From: CAJXZP01 sp963974475
GTDB lineage: Bacteria > Bacteroidota > Bacteroidia > Flavobacteriales_G > Salibacteraceae
Reading direction: 5' to 3'
Assembly (NCBI GenBank): GCA_963974475.1
Contig: CAXBCR010000008.1
Span: forward strand, 1-64,000
Length of the DNA stretch: 64,000 nt
Shown here: piece after piece, positions 8,588 through 18,086 of the stretch
Layout of the letters: the number at the start of each line of letters is the position of its first letter
How positions within the stretch are numbered: position 1 is the first letter of the stretch
Position numbers and translations under genes: made by a program
The notes under the pieces: model-generated
What the model was told of the DNA's origin: nothing
Database searches by the model: none
What the model saw: only the letters and a program-made list of their open reading frames with translations

Positions 8588-11500
8588 TTACTTTTTAATG
8601 ATTTTTTTCGTTTGCTCTCCGTTTTCTCCTTTCATTTTCACTAGGTAAACTCCCGAAGCTAATTTACCTAAATCAATCGTGGTAATTTGCGAATTGGTAG
8701 TCTTACGAATGACCAACTTGCCTGTGTTATCCAGAATTTCAATGTCCAAGTAGCTATTCTTACCCATATCCACATTTAATTCATTTTCAGTAGGATTTGG
8801 ATATACCGAAACATCAAATGGACTTTCAACCTCATTTATGCCTACCGGCCATGTTTCAATACATTCGGAAGTAGTGATACAAGAGGCTACATTTACTTTT
8901 ACTTTGTAACTTCCTTTTTGCACAGATACAAAATCACGATTCGTTTCACCAGCTATTGGACTATTGTTAGCACAATCAAACCATTGGAACGTATATGGTC
9001 CTTCTGCATTAGAGGTCAACGTTCTACCGTCACTAGTCACTGTTGAAACCGGAGCGTCTAACACATAAATAGTATCTAATGTAGTGCCTGCACAACCCGC
9101 TGAATTGGTATAGGTTAATTCAAATTCCCATTGTCCGGCTCCTCTTATAGAAGGGTCAAATCGACCGTTTTGGCCATACGGAGCGATAACGATGGTGTCA
9201 TTCACGCCCAATGGGCTTAATGGCTTTTGCGTATAGGTGATACCTTGTCCAAATAACCATGGATTCACAAATAATTTTGAATCTTTGGAAGAACTACAAA
9301 ACTCTGACTCTAAAAGGAAAGCATAATCAATAGCTTTAACAACCACAGTCATCGATTGGGTAGAGCCACAATTCCCATCCATAGCTGAAATAGAAAGGTG
9401 GACCGTATAGTTGCCCGGAACAACCCCAGTGGCATCAAATACACCATTGGCACTAATGTAACCGTTGGCATCACTCCACACCTCTGTAATCAATCCAGAA
9501 CCTTGTGATGGGTTGGATGAAAGGGTGTAATTGGAAGCTAGATTAATACTTGTATTCTGACATACCGATTTAGAATTGGAATTAAAAGTAAAAGTGTACG
9601 GTTCAATAATCCTTACTATACCTGTGTATGAATTAGTACATACACCAGAAACCGAATATGTAACCGGATAATCTCCAGCGGGTAGACCGGTGGGATTAAA
9701 AATTCCATGTAAGGTATCCGATATTCCTGTACCTGACCAAATTCCCCCTGAGGTAAACGAAGTCAATGTATCGGCTGATGAATTCACACAAAATTCTTTA
9801 GCCGTAAAGCTCGCATTGAGTAAGCCCAACACTTGAATATTTATGGTGGTATCGTTTGCACAGGCAACGGGTGATGAGATATTATAATTTATTGGCCACG
9901 TGCCCACTCCGGCTAAACTTGGAGTGAATAAACCGGTGCTTGAAACACCTGAGCCCGTAAAAATTCCACCGGCTACTATCGGTCTTAAAATATCCGCAGA
10001 ATCGTTTAAACAATACGGTCCATTATCTGTAAAACCAGCATCAAATGTGGTTACCGCGTCCACAAAATGAGTTATTGTATCCGAACAGGCTCCCGCTAAA
10101 TCTTGGATTACAAGCGTGTAGGTGGTTGGCGAATTCACGGTTACCGAAGGATTGGCTACGAATGAATTTGTCATTCCTGTAGTTGGAGTCCATGAATATC
10201 TCAAGTTATTTAAATTGGGTCCGGTATAATATTCAAACTTCAAATCAAGTCTAAAGTTTGTAGCAATACCAACATTGTTATTCGAACAAATAGTATTTGC
10301 GTACCGTGCGCCAAATACTTTAAATGATCTAAAAACACTTGCACCAATCCCTATAGTACTAGTTTGATAGCATATTTGAACGACTAAATTTGATGTGCCA
10401 TCCCAAATATAAGGCGATGTAAATGAAAGTTTATTCCAACCTGCCACAGGGTTTTGAGTACTTGCAGGCAGGACCGTTTCTAAATTATTCACCCAACCAG
10501 TTGATAGGTTACTATTTGCAGTACATCCCATTTTTACTTCTACATTTTGAAACGAAACATTACTAATCGTTTGTACTTTCATGGAAATGGAATAAATGGG
10601 TCCTTTTTTTGCCCCAGCCGCTAAAAGTTCAGCTTTGGTATAAATCATCTGATATTTATTCCCTCCGAAAAATTGGGAAAAAGGTAAGAAACTATCATTT
10701 GAGGATGTATTAAGATTTCCTACTGTTGCATAACCTTTCAAACCATCATAGGTATTTACATCGGTAGCGCAATACCCCGAAAACACATTCCCAGAATGTG
10801 CTTGCATATTAGCTTGTTCACCCGAACAAACCAACGTATCACCTGAAATACTATTTGAATTTGGAATTGTACTAGTTACGTCTATATACACAGATTTGGT
10901 TTTTACACATACTCCAGCTGTTGCCCTTAACATGTAATTAGTACCAACACTAGGGGTTGCCGTAGGAGATAAAATGGTGTCAAAATTTAAAGAATTTGCA
11001 TGATTCCATTTGTAGGTATAATTAAGTGTAGGTTGGCTCACAAATGAAGTTAAAACCAATGAATTTGTGGTGCAAATCGTATCATTTAAAGGAACAGACA
11101 GCACAAAATCAGGGCCGACCGTAACTACAACGGTATCGGTAATAGGGCATGATCCAACGGTATTGGATAATAACTGATAGGTGGTAGTAGATTGCGGTGA
11201 AACAATAGGATCATAACACGTTTTACATGACATGTTATAATTTGGAGAAGTGGACACGGTATCAATAGGCGAGCCGCTTATCACACTCCAAACAAATGTA
11301 TTACCACCCACTCCCGATAAGCTAGCCCATTGGCTTCCGGCACATATACCTTGATCCACTCCCGCGTAGGTAGCTAGGTTTACATCTACATAAAATGCAG
11401 CAGATATATTTGCAGGAATGGGACATGCTCCATCATTCCCTCGTACATATAATGTATTTCTACCGGCTAAACTGATGGTAGCTAATCCAGAAACATGTAA

Positions 11501-12556
11501 TACAGCAGGGTTTCCACCGGTAACCGTGGCGGAAGCATTGGACCCGAAGGTTTGATTCACACTATGTACTATTGAAACCGTTTGAGTGGAATTTGCATCG
11601 GAAATGGCAATATCAAAACTAAAGCTATCCCCTACACAGACCCCAATATGGTTGGAATCTACCTTTGAATTATTGATTGCATTATAAAAGCCTCCAGCCG
11701 AAACAACAGGGGCTACATTGGTAGCACAATTAAAGGAAACTACCTGAAAATCACGAGTAATAGTCCCTTTTTGTATTCCTGTTAAACGATCATATTCCTG
11801 TATTTTTACTGCTACCAAATAGATTCCTAAACCCGAAGGAGTAAAAGTTAATTGACCCGTAGAAGAATTTAGCGACATACTTGTCCCACCAAATGCTTGT
11901 AAATAGCTATAACCAGTGGCATAGGTAACCAAAGTTGTTGCGGATACTTGTCCAGGGGTTAAATAATAAACTAAACTATCTCCATCTGGATCAAAAGCAC
12001 CCAAATTAATGTTGGCTACCTGATTTTTACACACATAAGGTACGGGCTGCGCATTAAAAACCGGGGAAGAATTACAGCTAAATGAACCTGAAGATAGCGT
12101 AGTGTACAAATAAGTTCCTAAAACACTCGGGTTTACCAGGTTAGTAACTTGAGCATTTCTACAACAAGAACTCCAACTAAGCGTCCATGAATTACAAGCA
12201 GGGCTCAACACCGCAATTCCTGTATAAATAAATTCTTGAATACCGGGATAAGTGCCGCCATTACAGGTGGAATTTGATATTTGAGTGGGACAAAGTGCCG
12301 ACACCTCTGCGGAGGTTTGCAAGGCTAAATTTACAACTATGGATCCACCACAACCGCTTACTCCATTTATGGTAGTACCAGTTGCTAATCCAACTCCCGC
12401 GCAATCCCGAAAAAGCTTTAAAGTCACCAGAAATGAATCTTGTCCTACACATTCATAGGTTATATCACCGCCTGAAATATGGGTGGCTTGCACATTTCCT
12501 GAAAAACTGAAAATAGTGATAATGAAGGCAAATGTTAACTGGTAAAACTGTTTCAT
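8588..12556 (-). CDS. Large T9SS type A-sorted surface protein, gliding-associated type
   Basis: 1322 residues. Signal peptide (MKQFYQLTFAFIITIFSF, cleavage after NVQA), then a THISGGDITYECVGQDSF domain followed by LKLFRDC, the N-terminal domain characteristic of large Bacteroidota gliding/adhesion proteins. The middle has Ig/PKD-like segments and cysteine-containing repeats (DTVVVTVGPDF, CSDTITHFVDAV). Residues ~600-780 (GGNKYQMIYTKAELLAAGAK to LDLKFEYYTG) form a separate beta-sandwich-like domain that resembles the N-terminal domain of the 1975-residue protein at 50719-56646. The final ~76 residues are a type A sorting domain (VYPNPTENELNV, GVYLVKM, TKKIIKK). It is probably surface-exposed and involved in adhesion. 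A strong terminator follows the stop; the promoter is not clear. Confidence 0.87.
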   Translation of the reverse strand: MKQFYQLTFAFIITIFSFSGNVQATHISGGDITYECVGQDSFLVTLKLFRDCAGVGLATGTTINGVSGCGGSIVVNLALQTSAEVSALCPTQISNSTCNGGTYPGIQEFIYTGIAVLSPACNSWTLSWSSCCRNAQVTNLVNPSVLGTYLYTTLSSGSFSCNSSPVFNAQPVPYVCKNQVANINLGAFDPDGDSLVYYLTPGQVSATTLVTYATGYSYLQAFGGTSMSLNSSTGQLTFTPSGLGIYLVAVKIQEYDRLTGIQKGTITRDFQVVSFNCATNVAPVVSAGGFYNAINNSKVDSNHIGVCVGDSFSFDIAISDANSTQTVSIVHSVNQTFGSNASATVTGGNPAVLHVSGLATISLAGRNTLYVRGNDGACPIPANISAAFYVDVNLATYAGVDQGICAGSQWASLSGVGGNTFVWSVISGSPIDTVSTSPNYNMSCKTCYDPIVSPQSTTTYQLLSNTVGSCPITDTVVVTVGPDFVLSVPLNDTICTTNSLVLTSFVSQPTLNYTYKWNHANSLNFDTILSPTATPSVGTNYMLRATAGVCVKTKSVYIDVTSTIPNSNSISGDTLVCSGEQANMQAHSGNVFSGYCATDVNTYDGLKGYATVGNLNTSSNDSFLPFSQFFGGNKYQMIYTKAELLAAGAKKGPIYSISMKVQTISNVSFQNVEVKMGCTANSNLSTGWVNNLETVLPASTQNPVAGWNKLSFTSPYIWDGTSNLVVQICYQTSTIGIGASVFRSFKVFGARYANTICSNNNVGIATNFRLDLKFEYYTGPNLNNLRYSWTPTTGMTNSFVANPSVTVNSPTTYTLVIQDLAGACSDTITHFVDAVTTFDAGFTDNGPYCLNDSADILRPIVAGGIFTGSGVSSTGLFTPSLAGVGTWPINYNISSPVACANDTTINIQVLGLLNASFTAKEFCVNSSADTLTSFTSGGIWSGTGISDTLHGIFNPTGLPAGDYPVTYSVSGVCTNSYTGIVRIIEPYTFTFNSNSKSVCQNTSINLASNYTLSSNPSQGSGLITEVWSDANGYISANGVFDATGVVPGNYTVHLSISAMDGNCGSTQSMTVVVKAIDYAFLLESEFCSSSKDSKLFVNPWLFGQGITYTQKPLSPLGVNDTIVIAPYGQNGRFDPSIRGAGQWEFELTYTNSAGCAGTTLDTIYVLDAPVSTVTSDGRTLTSNAEGPYTFQWFDCANNSPIAGETNRDFVSVQKGSYKVKVNVASCITTSECIETWPVGINEVESPFDVSVYPNPTENELNVDMGKNSYLDIEILDNTGKLVIRKTTNSQITTIDLGKLASGVYLVKMKGENGEQTKKIIKK

Positions 12557-12710
12557 AAAAAATGAATTTTGTGATTGTTAATTAAAAGAGTAATTATTAT
12601 TGCCAATAATACAAAAATTACCAACTAATTCCCAATTTCTAATGGCTAATTATTAACAACTTAGGGCAAGCATTATTTTAGAAAAAAACAGAAAACCTAT
12701 TCCGCGCGTA

Positions 12711-13001
12711 TTACATCAATAACACATCCTCAATAAATCTACGACCTACATGTTCGTTGATTTTTTCGACAATTTTGGATTTAGCAAAACCCAATTCTTG
12801 CCGTAATGCGGAAGAATCTAAACGAATAACGAGCACTTTTTCGCGAAGCTCAATTTTTTGCGTATGTCGGTAAATAGAAGGACCCATAATGGCCTCCCAT
12901 GATTGCCAAATATCCGTTTCGGTTACTTTACTTTCTAACCGATAGGCTTTTAGCATTCCTTTAATAGCCTCTCCTAGTGTATTTTGATTTTTATCGCTCA
13001 T
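12711..13001 (-). CDS. DUF721 / DciA-family protein
   Basis: 96 residues. The sequence IWQSWEAIMGPSIYRHTQKI followed by LVIRLDSSALRQEL and IVEKINEHVG is typical of DUF721, the family that contains DciA, the ancestral loader/operator of the DnaB replicative helicase in bacteria lacking DnaC. It starts 20 nt after the recF stop and is surely co-transcribed with it, a common pairing in Bacteroidota that fits a replication or repair role. No DNA-binding domain is fused to it; it is the short form of the family. That it loads helicase in this organism is inferred, not shown. Confidence 0.85.
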   Translation of the reverse strand: MSDKNQNTLGEAIKGMLKAYRLESKVTETDIWQSWEAIMGPSIYRHTQKIELREKVLVIRLDSSALRQELGFAKSKIVEKINEHVGRRFIEDVLLM

Positions 13002-13021
13002 TGCCTTTTTATATTCGGGGT

Positions 13022-14104
13022 TTAGTTAATTTCAAAAACTTTTGGCTTAATGGCTATGTTTTCAAATAACCCCACTACCCTTTCTGCACTCGTATCTGAA
13101 ATAAATATTTGACCAAAGTTATGTTCACTTACCAACTCCATTAAAGCGGTCACCCTTTTCTCATCTAGCTTGTCAAAAATGTCATCCAACAATAAAATGG
13201 GTTTCTTGCCTTTAATGTTTTTAATAATCTCAAACTGGGCCAATTTTAAAGCCAACAAATACGTTTTTTGTTGCCCTTGCGAACCATATTTTTTAACGCT
13301 ATGTCCTGCAATTAAAAATTCTAAATCATCCTTATGTATTCCCACCTTGGTATGCTGTGAACGTAGGTCTGCCTTTAAAAATTCAGCAAACAACTCGGGC
13401 ATACTTTGCGCATTTAATTGAGAAATATAGGCTAAACTAACATCCTCTTTATTACCGGAAATTATTTCATAATATTTTTGAAAAATAGGGATAAACTCCT
13501 GTAAAAAAGAATTCCTTTTTTCAAATACAGGCTTGGCATATTGTGCCATTTTCAAATTCCAAATTTCTAACGAATCGGCATCAAAATATTGGTTTTCGTA
13601 AAACATTTTTAAAAGTGCATTCCTTTGTGATAGCGCTTTATTGTAATGTAGTAGGTTTTCTAAATAAACTTTATCAAATTGAGAAATGACTCCATCCATA
13701 AACTTACGTCTCACCTCGCTCCCTTCAATAATAAGATTAACATCGGCAGGAGAAACCATTACTAAAGGAAACAACCCGATATGATCGGCCAAACGTTTAT
13801 AAATTTTGTTATTTCGCTTTACAATTTTTTTCTTTCCTTGCTTCAAACCAACATTAATTCGCTCCGTTTGGTCATTTATGATGTATTCTCCTTGTACAAT
13901 AAAAAAATCTGAATCAAAATTAATGTTGTGAGAATCAATCGCGTTAAAAAAGCTTTTAGAAAATGATAAATAATAAATAGCATCCAACACATTGGTTTTA
14001 CCCATTCCGTTATCACCTGTAAAACAGTTAATTGAATCAGAAAATTCAAAATTTGCTTCTATGTGATTTTTAAAATTAACTACCGATAATCGATGAAGGT
14101 ACAT
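13022..14104 (-). CDS. recF: DNA replication and repair protein RecF
   Basis: 360 residues, standard length. RecF is an SMC-like ATPase that binds gapped DNA with RecR and helps RecA load at stalled forks. Seen: Walker A GDNGMGKTN at residues 30-38, the ABC signature region around KKYGSQGQQKTYLLALKLAQ, and Walker B ILLLDDIFDKLD followed by FISDTS. First gene of a two-gene operon with the DciA-like gene. A TACCTTTG minus-7 box lies 21 nt upstream on the minus strand. Confidence 0.96.
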   Translation of the reverse strand: MYLHRLSVVNFKNHIEANFEFSDSINCFTGDNGMGKTNVLDAIYYLSFSKSFFNAIDSHNINFDSDFFIVQGEYIINDQTERINVGLKQGKKKIVKRNNKIYKRLADHIGLFPLVMVSPADVNLIIEGSEVRRKFMDGVISQFDKVYLENLLHYNKALSQRNALLKMFYENQYFDADSLEIWNLKMAQYAKPVFEKRNSFLQEFIPIFQKYYEIISGNKEDVSLAYISQLNAQSMPELFAEFLKADLRSQHTKVGIHKDDLEFLIAGHSVKKYGSQGQQKTYLLALKLAQFEIIKNIKGKKPILLLDDIFDKLDEKRVTALMELVSEHNFGQIFISDTSAERVVGLFENIAIKPKVFEIN

Positions 14105-14124
14105 TGGCCTATTTTAGTTGTGAA

Positions 14125-14132
14125 CAAAGGTA
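14125..14132 (-). promoter_or_regulatory. Predicted minus-7 promoter box of recF-dciA
   Basis: Minus-strand TACCTTTG fits TAnnTTTG and sits 21 nt upstream of the recF ATG. It is divergent from the box at 14190-14197. Confidence 0.5.
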
Positions 14133-14189
14133 GGTACAAAAAACCTTTGCATCGATTCAAATTTTCAACAATCATAAGAACTAAAACAA

Positions 14190-14197
14190 TATATTTG
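14190..14197 (+). promoter_or_regulatory. Predicted minus-7 promoter box for the membrane TPR gene
   Basis: TATATTTG matches TAnnTTTG and lies 23 nt before the ATG at 14220. Confidence 0.5.
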
Positions 14198-14219
14198 CGC
14201 CCTTAAAAATTAGTTCAGA

Positions 14220-14900
14220 ATGAGCAAACATCACGTAGAGGAAGAAGATATCAATATTGGCGAAGCATATTCAAAAGCCGAGAAATTTTTAGAAGAGAAA
14301 AAGCAACCTGTTGGAATTGCACTAGTAGTAATCATCGTTCTAATTCTTGGAACATTTTATTATTACAACATGTATCTCCCACCATTGCAAAAAAGTGCGA
14401 CTGAAGATGCGTATCAAGCGCAAAATGCATTTGCCGTTGATTCGTTTGAATTAGCCATGTATGGAAACAGTGATTTCATGGGATTTGAAGAAATAGCTGC
14501 CAATTATGGCTCCACTGCTATTGGTAATACCGCTAAGTATTATATGGGCGTTTCTTTAATGCATACCGGTGCATACGAAGATGCGATTGATTATTTAAAA
14601 GACTATTCTCCAAAAGACCACATGACCGGTGCTTTGAAAGAAGGGGCTATTGGTGATTGCTTATCTCAATTAGGAGATTATGAAGCCGCTTTAACAAGTT
14701 ACGAAAAAGCAGCTAATGCTTACGTAAACGAATTCTCTACTCCTATCTACTTAAAGAAAGCAGGAATTTTAGCAGAAAAATTAAACGACTTTAAATCGGC
14801 TGTATCTTTTTACGAAAGAATTAGTACGCAATATCCAAATTCTCAAGAAGGTCGTGATATTGAAAAATACTTAGCACACGCTAAAGCATACGTTCAATAG
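14220..14900 (+). CDS. Membrane-anchored TPR protein
   Basis: 226 residues. An N-terminal cytoplasmic segment (about 35 residues, HHVEEEDINIGEAYSKAEKF) is followed by one membrane helix (IALVVIIVLILGTFYYY, about residues 38-56) and TPR-like helix pairs (AKYYMGVSLMHTGAYEDAID, GDCLSQLGDYEAALTSYEKA). The layout resembles YfgM/BamD-type scaffold proteins, and homologues are common in Bacteroidota as tetratricopeptide proteins. The likely role is periplasmic protein binding. It is monocistronic, with its own promoter box and a strong terminator. Confidence 0.8.
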   Translation: MSKHHVEEEDINIGEAYSKAEKFLEEKKQPVGIALVVIIVLILGTFYYYNMYLPPLQKSATEDAYQAQNAFAVDSFELAMYGNSDFMGFEEIAANYGSTAIGNTAKYYMGVSLMHTGAYEDAIDYLKDYSPKDHMTGALKEGAIGDCLSQLGDYEAALTSYEKAANAYVNEFSTPIYLKKAGILAEKLNDFKSAVSFYERISTQYPNSQEGRDIEKYLAHAKAYVQ

Positions 14901-14918
14901 AGCATAAATAATACTGTG

Positions 14919-14950
14919 AAAGGGTTTCTATTAATAGAAACCCTTTTTTT
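14919..14950 (+). terminator. Rho-independent terminator
   Basis: Inverted repeat AAGGGTTTCTAT/ATAGAAACCCTT with a short AT-rich turn and a run of seven T. It starts 19 nt after the stop of the membrane TPR gene. The following 190 bp to the rocD terminator are AT-rich and show no gene or RNA that I recognise. Confidence 0.9.
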
Positions 14951-15141
14951 ATGCTCCAGTTTTAGGTTATTTAACGGATTCATCCATTTATTATTCCATT
15001 AGGCTAGCAATAATAAACGTCCTCTAATAGACTTAATACCTCTATAAATATAAGACATTCATTATATCTTATTAGAAGAACCTAGCATACCTATAAGACT
15101 TCTACTCTTCACACTAAACGCTTTATATTAATCCAAAAAGA

Positions 15142-15171
15142 AAGTCCAATCTGACGAATCAAATTGGACTT
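15142..15171 (-). terminator. Terminator of rocD
   Basis: Nine-base arms AAGTCCAAT (15142-15150) and ATTGGACTT (15163-15171) around a 12-nt loop. Read on the minus strand it is followed by a T-rich stretch (TCTTTTTGG). It lies 26 nt beyond the rocD stop. Confidence 0.75.
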
Positions 15172-15196
15172 AAAATTTATTGAGACCGATGTTTAT

Positions 15197-16447
15197 TTAC
15201 ATCTGTGCTTCAAACTCTAAAATTGTTTTAGAAATAATTCCTACACAATCCATCAATTCATCTTTGGTCATCACCAATGGGGGAGCAAAACGAATAATGT
15301 TACCATGCGTTGGTTTAGCTAATAAACCGTTTTCCGCTAATTTCACACAAATATCCCAAGCAGTATTTCCATCTTGGTCATCGTCAATAATGATGGCGTT
15401 CAGTAATCCTTTTCCTCTAACTTGGCAAACCAATTTACTGGTATCAACCAATTTATTTATTTCAGAACGGAACAATTGACCTAATTTTTCCGCGTTTTCG
15501 GCTAATTTTTCATCTGTAACTACTTCTAGGGCAGCCATAGCAACAGCAGCAGCCATTGGGTTACCACCAAAAGTGGATCCATGTTGTCCGGGATGAATTA
15601 CTTCCATAATATCATTGTTTGCCAATACAGCAGAAATAGGATAAACCCCTCCAGAAATTGCTTTACCTAAAATTAACACATCAGGTTTTACATTTTCATG
15701 GTCAACGGCCAAAAGACGTCCCGTACGTGCTATACCTGTTTGAACCTCATCGGCTACAAAAAGTACATTTTTTTCTTTACATAATTTGGAAGCTTCTCTC
15801 AAATATCCATCACCAGGTACAAATACACCTGCTTCACCTTGGATAGGCTCTACCAAGAATGCAGCAATGTTAGGGTCTTTTAAAGCTTCTCTTAATGCAT
15901 CAATGTCATCATAAGGAATACGCACAAACCCTGTGGTAAATGGACCAAAGTTTTGACGTGCATCTGGGTCATTTGAAAATGAAATAATGGTTGTGGTACG
16001 TCCATGAAAGTTGTTTTCGCATACAATGATTTTTGCTTCATTCTGTGGAATTCCTTTCTTTTCGTATGCCCATTTTCTAGCCAATTTTAACGCGGTTTCT
16101 ACTGCTTCAGCACCGGTATTCATCGGTAAGATTTTTTCGTAGCCAAAATACTCAGCCGCAAATTTTTCATACACTCCAAGTTTATCATTAAAAAACGCAC
16201 GAGATGTAAGAGTAAGAATATTTGCTTGTTCGGTAAGGGCTGAAATAATTTTCGGATGACAATGACCTTGATTTACCGCAGAATAAGCCGATAAAAAATC
16301 ATAATATTTTTTTCCTTCCACATCCCAAACATGTACGCCTTTACCTTTTTCTAGAACTACCGGTAATGGATGATAGTTATGTGCTCCATACTTATCTTCT
16401 AAATCTATATAGTGTTTTGAATCCAACTTTTTTGTCGTCTTTGTCAT
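15197..16447 (-). CDS. rocD: Ornithine--oxo-acid aminotransferase (ornithine delta-aminotransferase)
   Basis: 416 residues. A class III PLP aminotransferase that converts ornithine plus 2-oxoglutarate to glutamate semialdehyde plus glutamate, linking arginine and proline metabolism. Seen: MNTGAEAVETALKLARKW, NFHGRT, the PLP aspartate D233 in FVADEVQTG, the Schiff-base lysine K262 in LILGKAISGGVYP, and STFGGNP. The N-terminal YGAHNYHPLPVVL is characteristic of ornithine rather than acetylornithine aminotransferases. Monocistronic, with a TAAATTTG box upstream and a hairpin terminator. Confidence 0.95.
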   Translation of the reverse strand: MTKTTKKLDSKHYIDLEDKYGAHNYHPLPVVLEKGKGVHVWDVEGKKYYDFLSAYSAVNQGHCHPKIISALTEQANILTLTSRAFFNDKLGVYEKFAAEYFGYEKILPMNTGAEAVETALKLARKWAYEKKGIPQNEAKIIVCENNFHGRTTTIISFSNDPDARQNFGPFTTGFVRIPYDDIDALREALKDPNIAAFLVEPIQGEAGVFVPGDGYLREASKLCKEKNVLFVADEVQTGIARTGRLLAVDHENVKPDVLILGKAISGGVYPISAVLANNDIMEVIHPGQHGSTFGGNPMAAAVAMAALEVVTDEKLAENAEKLGQLFRSEINKLVDTSKLVCQVRGKGLLNAIIIDDDQDGNTAWDICVKLAENGLLAKPTHGNIIRFAPPLVMTKDELMDCVGIISKTILEFEAQM

Positions 16448-16475
16448 ATCCTTAAATTTTAAATTTCACGAGCGG

Positions 16476-16483
16476 CAAATTTA
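16476..16483 (-). promoter_or_regulatory. Predicted minus-7 promoter box of rocD
   Basis: Minus-strand TAAATTTG (TAnnTTTG consensus), 29 nt upstream of the rocD ATG. Confidence 0.5.
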
Positions 16484-16609
16484 CGATTTAAAGTTAACTC
16501 TATGGGCATATAATTTAGGGCTAACACAGCTAAACATGGATAAATAAATTTGGATGTAACCAAGTGACTAAAATTAAATAGAATTGGGTACACGCTCTTA
16601 AATATTCAA

Positions 16610-16617
16610 TAAATTTG
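16610..16617 (+). promoter_or_regulatory. Predicted minus-7 promoter box of the rlmD-like gene
   Basis: TAAATTTG, 12 nt before the ATG at 16629. A TTG at about 16585-16587 lies at a plausible distance for the minus-33 element. Confidence 0.5.
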
Positions 16618-16628
16618 CCGACTTAATA

Positions 16629-18086
16629 ATGGCCAGAATGGATATCACAAAATTGAAAAAAGGAAACATCGTAGAATTAGAAATTTCAGACCTCGCTTTT
16701 GGCGGAAAAGGAATTGCTAAAATCCATACCGAAGACGGAGATTACATCATTTTCGTATTAAACACTTTTCCAGGTCAAACTGTGATGGCCAGAATTATTA
16801 AGAAAAAGAAGCGCTATGCAGAGGCAAAAGTAACCGCGTTGGTTAAAGCTTCACCCGATGAATGTCCAATTGAATTTCAAGCCATTCCAGGTGCACCCTA
16901 CGCTACTTGGCCAGTGGCAAAACAGCAAGAGCATAAAAAAACCAGTACGCTTGATGTGCTTAAACGAATTGGAAACGTGTCCAATGCTTTTGAGTTATTC
17001 GACACCTTTATTGCTTCTCCACAAGATTGGCATTATCGAAATAAAATGGAATACTCCTTCTCCACTATTATATGGGATGAGGAACAACAAACGGATATTG
17101 ATGATTTTGGTTTAGGATTCAAACATCGCGGTCAATGGCGCGTGGTGGATAACATGAATGCCGATTCGGGTTTGTTTGATAAGCAGATTGAAGATGGCAT
17201 TCGATTGGTTAGAGAATGGTGTATTAAAAGTAATTTACCGGCTTGGCATCCTGTGCGTCATCACGGATTTTACCGCTATTTAACCGTGCGTAAAAGTTTC
17301 TTTACCGATAAAATCTTATTTAAATTAACCACTTCAAATTCGCATTTAGCCGAGTTTGATACCGATGGTTTTATAGCATTGCTACAATCTATTGTTGGCG
17401 ACCGTTTAGCGGGAGTCATTCATACCATTAACAATGGTCAAGGTGATCGCACGCAAGATGAAGATTTGTCCTCTACCGTTATTTATGGAGAAGACAACTT
17501 AGAGGAAAAAATTCACGATTTACATTTTGATGTCAGTATTGGTAGCTTTTTCCAACCCAATCCACTGTCGGCAGAATTACTGTATCAGAAAGCAATTGAT
17601 TACACTTTTTTAAACCAAAATTTCACCAAAGACGACACCATAGTAGATTTGTTTTGTGGCACAGGAACCATAGGTCAACTAGTGGCTAATCAAGCCCAAG
17701 GAGATGTGAAAGTAATTGGTGTGGATATCATCAAAAAAGCGATAGAAGACGCCAAGAAAAATGCAAAGAAAAACGGAATTTCGAATGTAGAATTTTATGC
17801 CGCTGATGTAAAGAACTTCTTAAAAGACCACCCAGAATATCAAGGCAATATAAAGACCGTTATTTTAGACCCTCCTAGGTCAGGCATTACTCCAAAGGCA
17901 CTGAAACGAATTATTGAATTGGATGCTAACCGCGTGGTATATATTTCATGTAATCCGGCTACACAAGCACGCGATTTACAAGATTTTGCATTAGCCAACT
18001 ATGAGGTTAAAAAAATTAGTATTGTTGACCAGTTTGTGCATACCGCGCACGTGGAAAGTGTGGTGTTATTAGAAAAGAAATCCTAA
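16629..18086 (+). CDS. rlmD: 23S rRNA (uracil-C5)-methyltransferase, RlmD family, lacking the Fe-S cysteines
   Basis: 485 residues. It belongs to the TrmA/RlmD/RlmC group of SAM-dependent RNA m5U methyltransferases. Visible parts: N-terminal TRAM domain (NIVELEISDLAFGGKGIAK, to ~residue 70), a central RNA-binding region, and a C-terminal Rossmann methyltransferase with VDLFCGTGTIG (about 339-349), the ILDPPRSGI motif (412-420) and catalytic cysteine C441 in YISCNPATQARDL. The usual four [4Fe-4S] cysteines of RlmD are absent: in the expected region only C79 is present (DECPIEF). The exact target uridine is therefore inferred from family only. Its stop overlaps the convergent DUF2490 gene by 4 nt. 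Confidence 0.88.
   Translation: MARMDITKLKKGNIVELEISDLAFGGKGIAKIHTEDGDYIIFVLNTFPGQTVMARIIKKKKRYAEAKVTALVKASPDECPIEFQAIPGAPYATWPVAKQQEHKKTSTLDVLKRIGNVSNAFELFDTFIASPQDWHYRNKMEYSFSTIIWDEEQQTDIDDFGLGFKHRGQWRVVDNMNADSGLFDKQIEDGIRLVREWCIKSNLPAWHPVRHHGFYRYLTVRKSFFTDKILFKLTTSNSHLAEFDTDGFIALLQSIVGDRLAGVIHTINNGQGDRTQDEDLSSTVIYGEDNLEEKIHDLHFDVSIGSFFQPNPLSAELLYQKAIDYTFLNQNFTKDDTIVDLFCGTGTIGQLVANQAQGDVKVIGVDIIKKAIEDAKKNAKKNGISNVEFYAADVKNFLKDHPEYQGNIKTVILDPPRSGITPKALKRIIELDANRVVYISCNPATQARDLQDFALANYEVKKISIVDQFVHTAHVESVVLLEKKS

Noticed and set aside
14951..15135. Possible small RNA between the membrane TPR gene and rocD
   Set aside because: AT-rich sequence without promoter box, stable hairpin or recognisable RNA.
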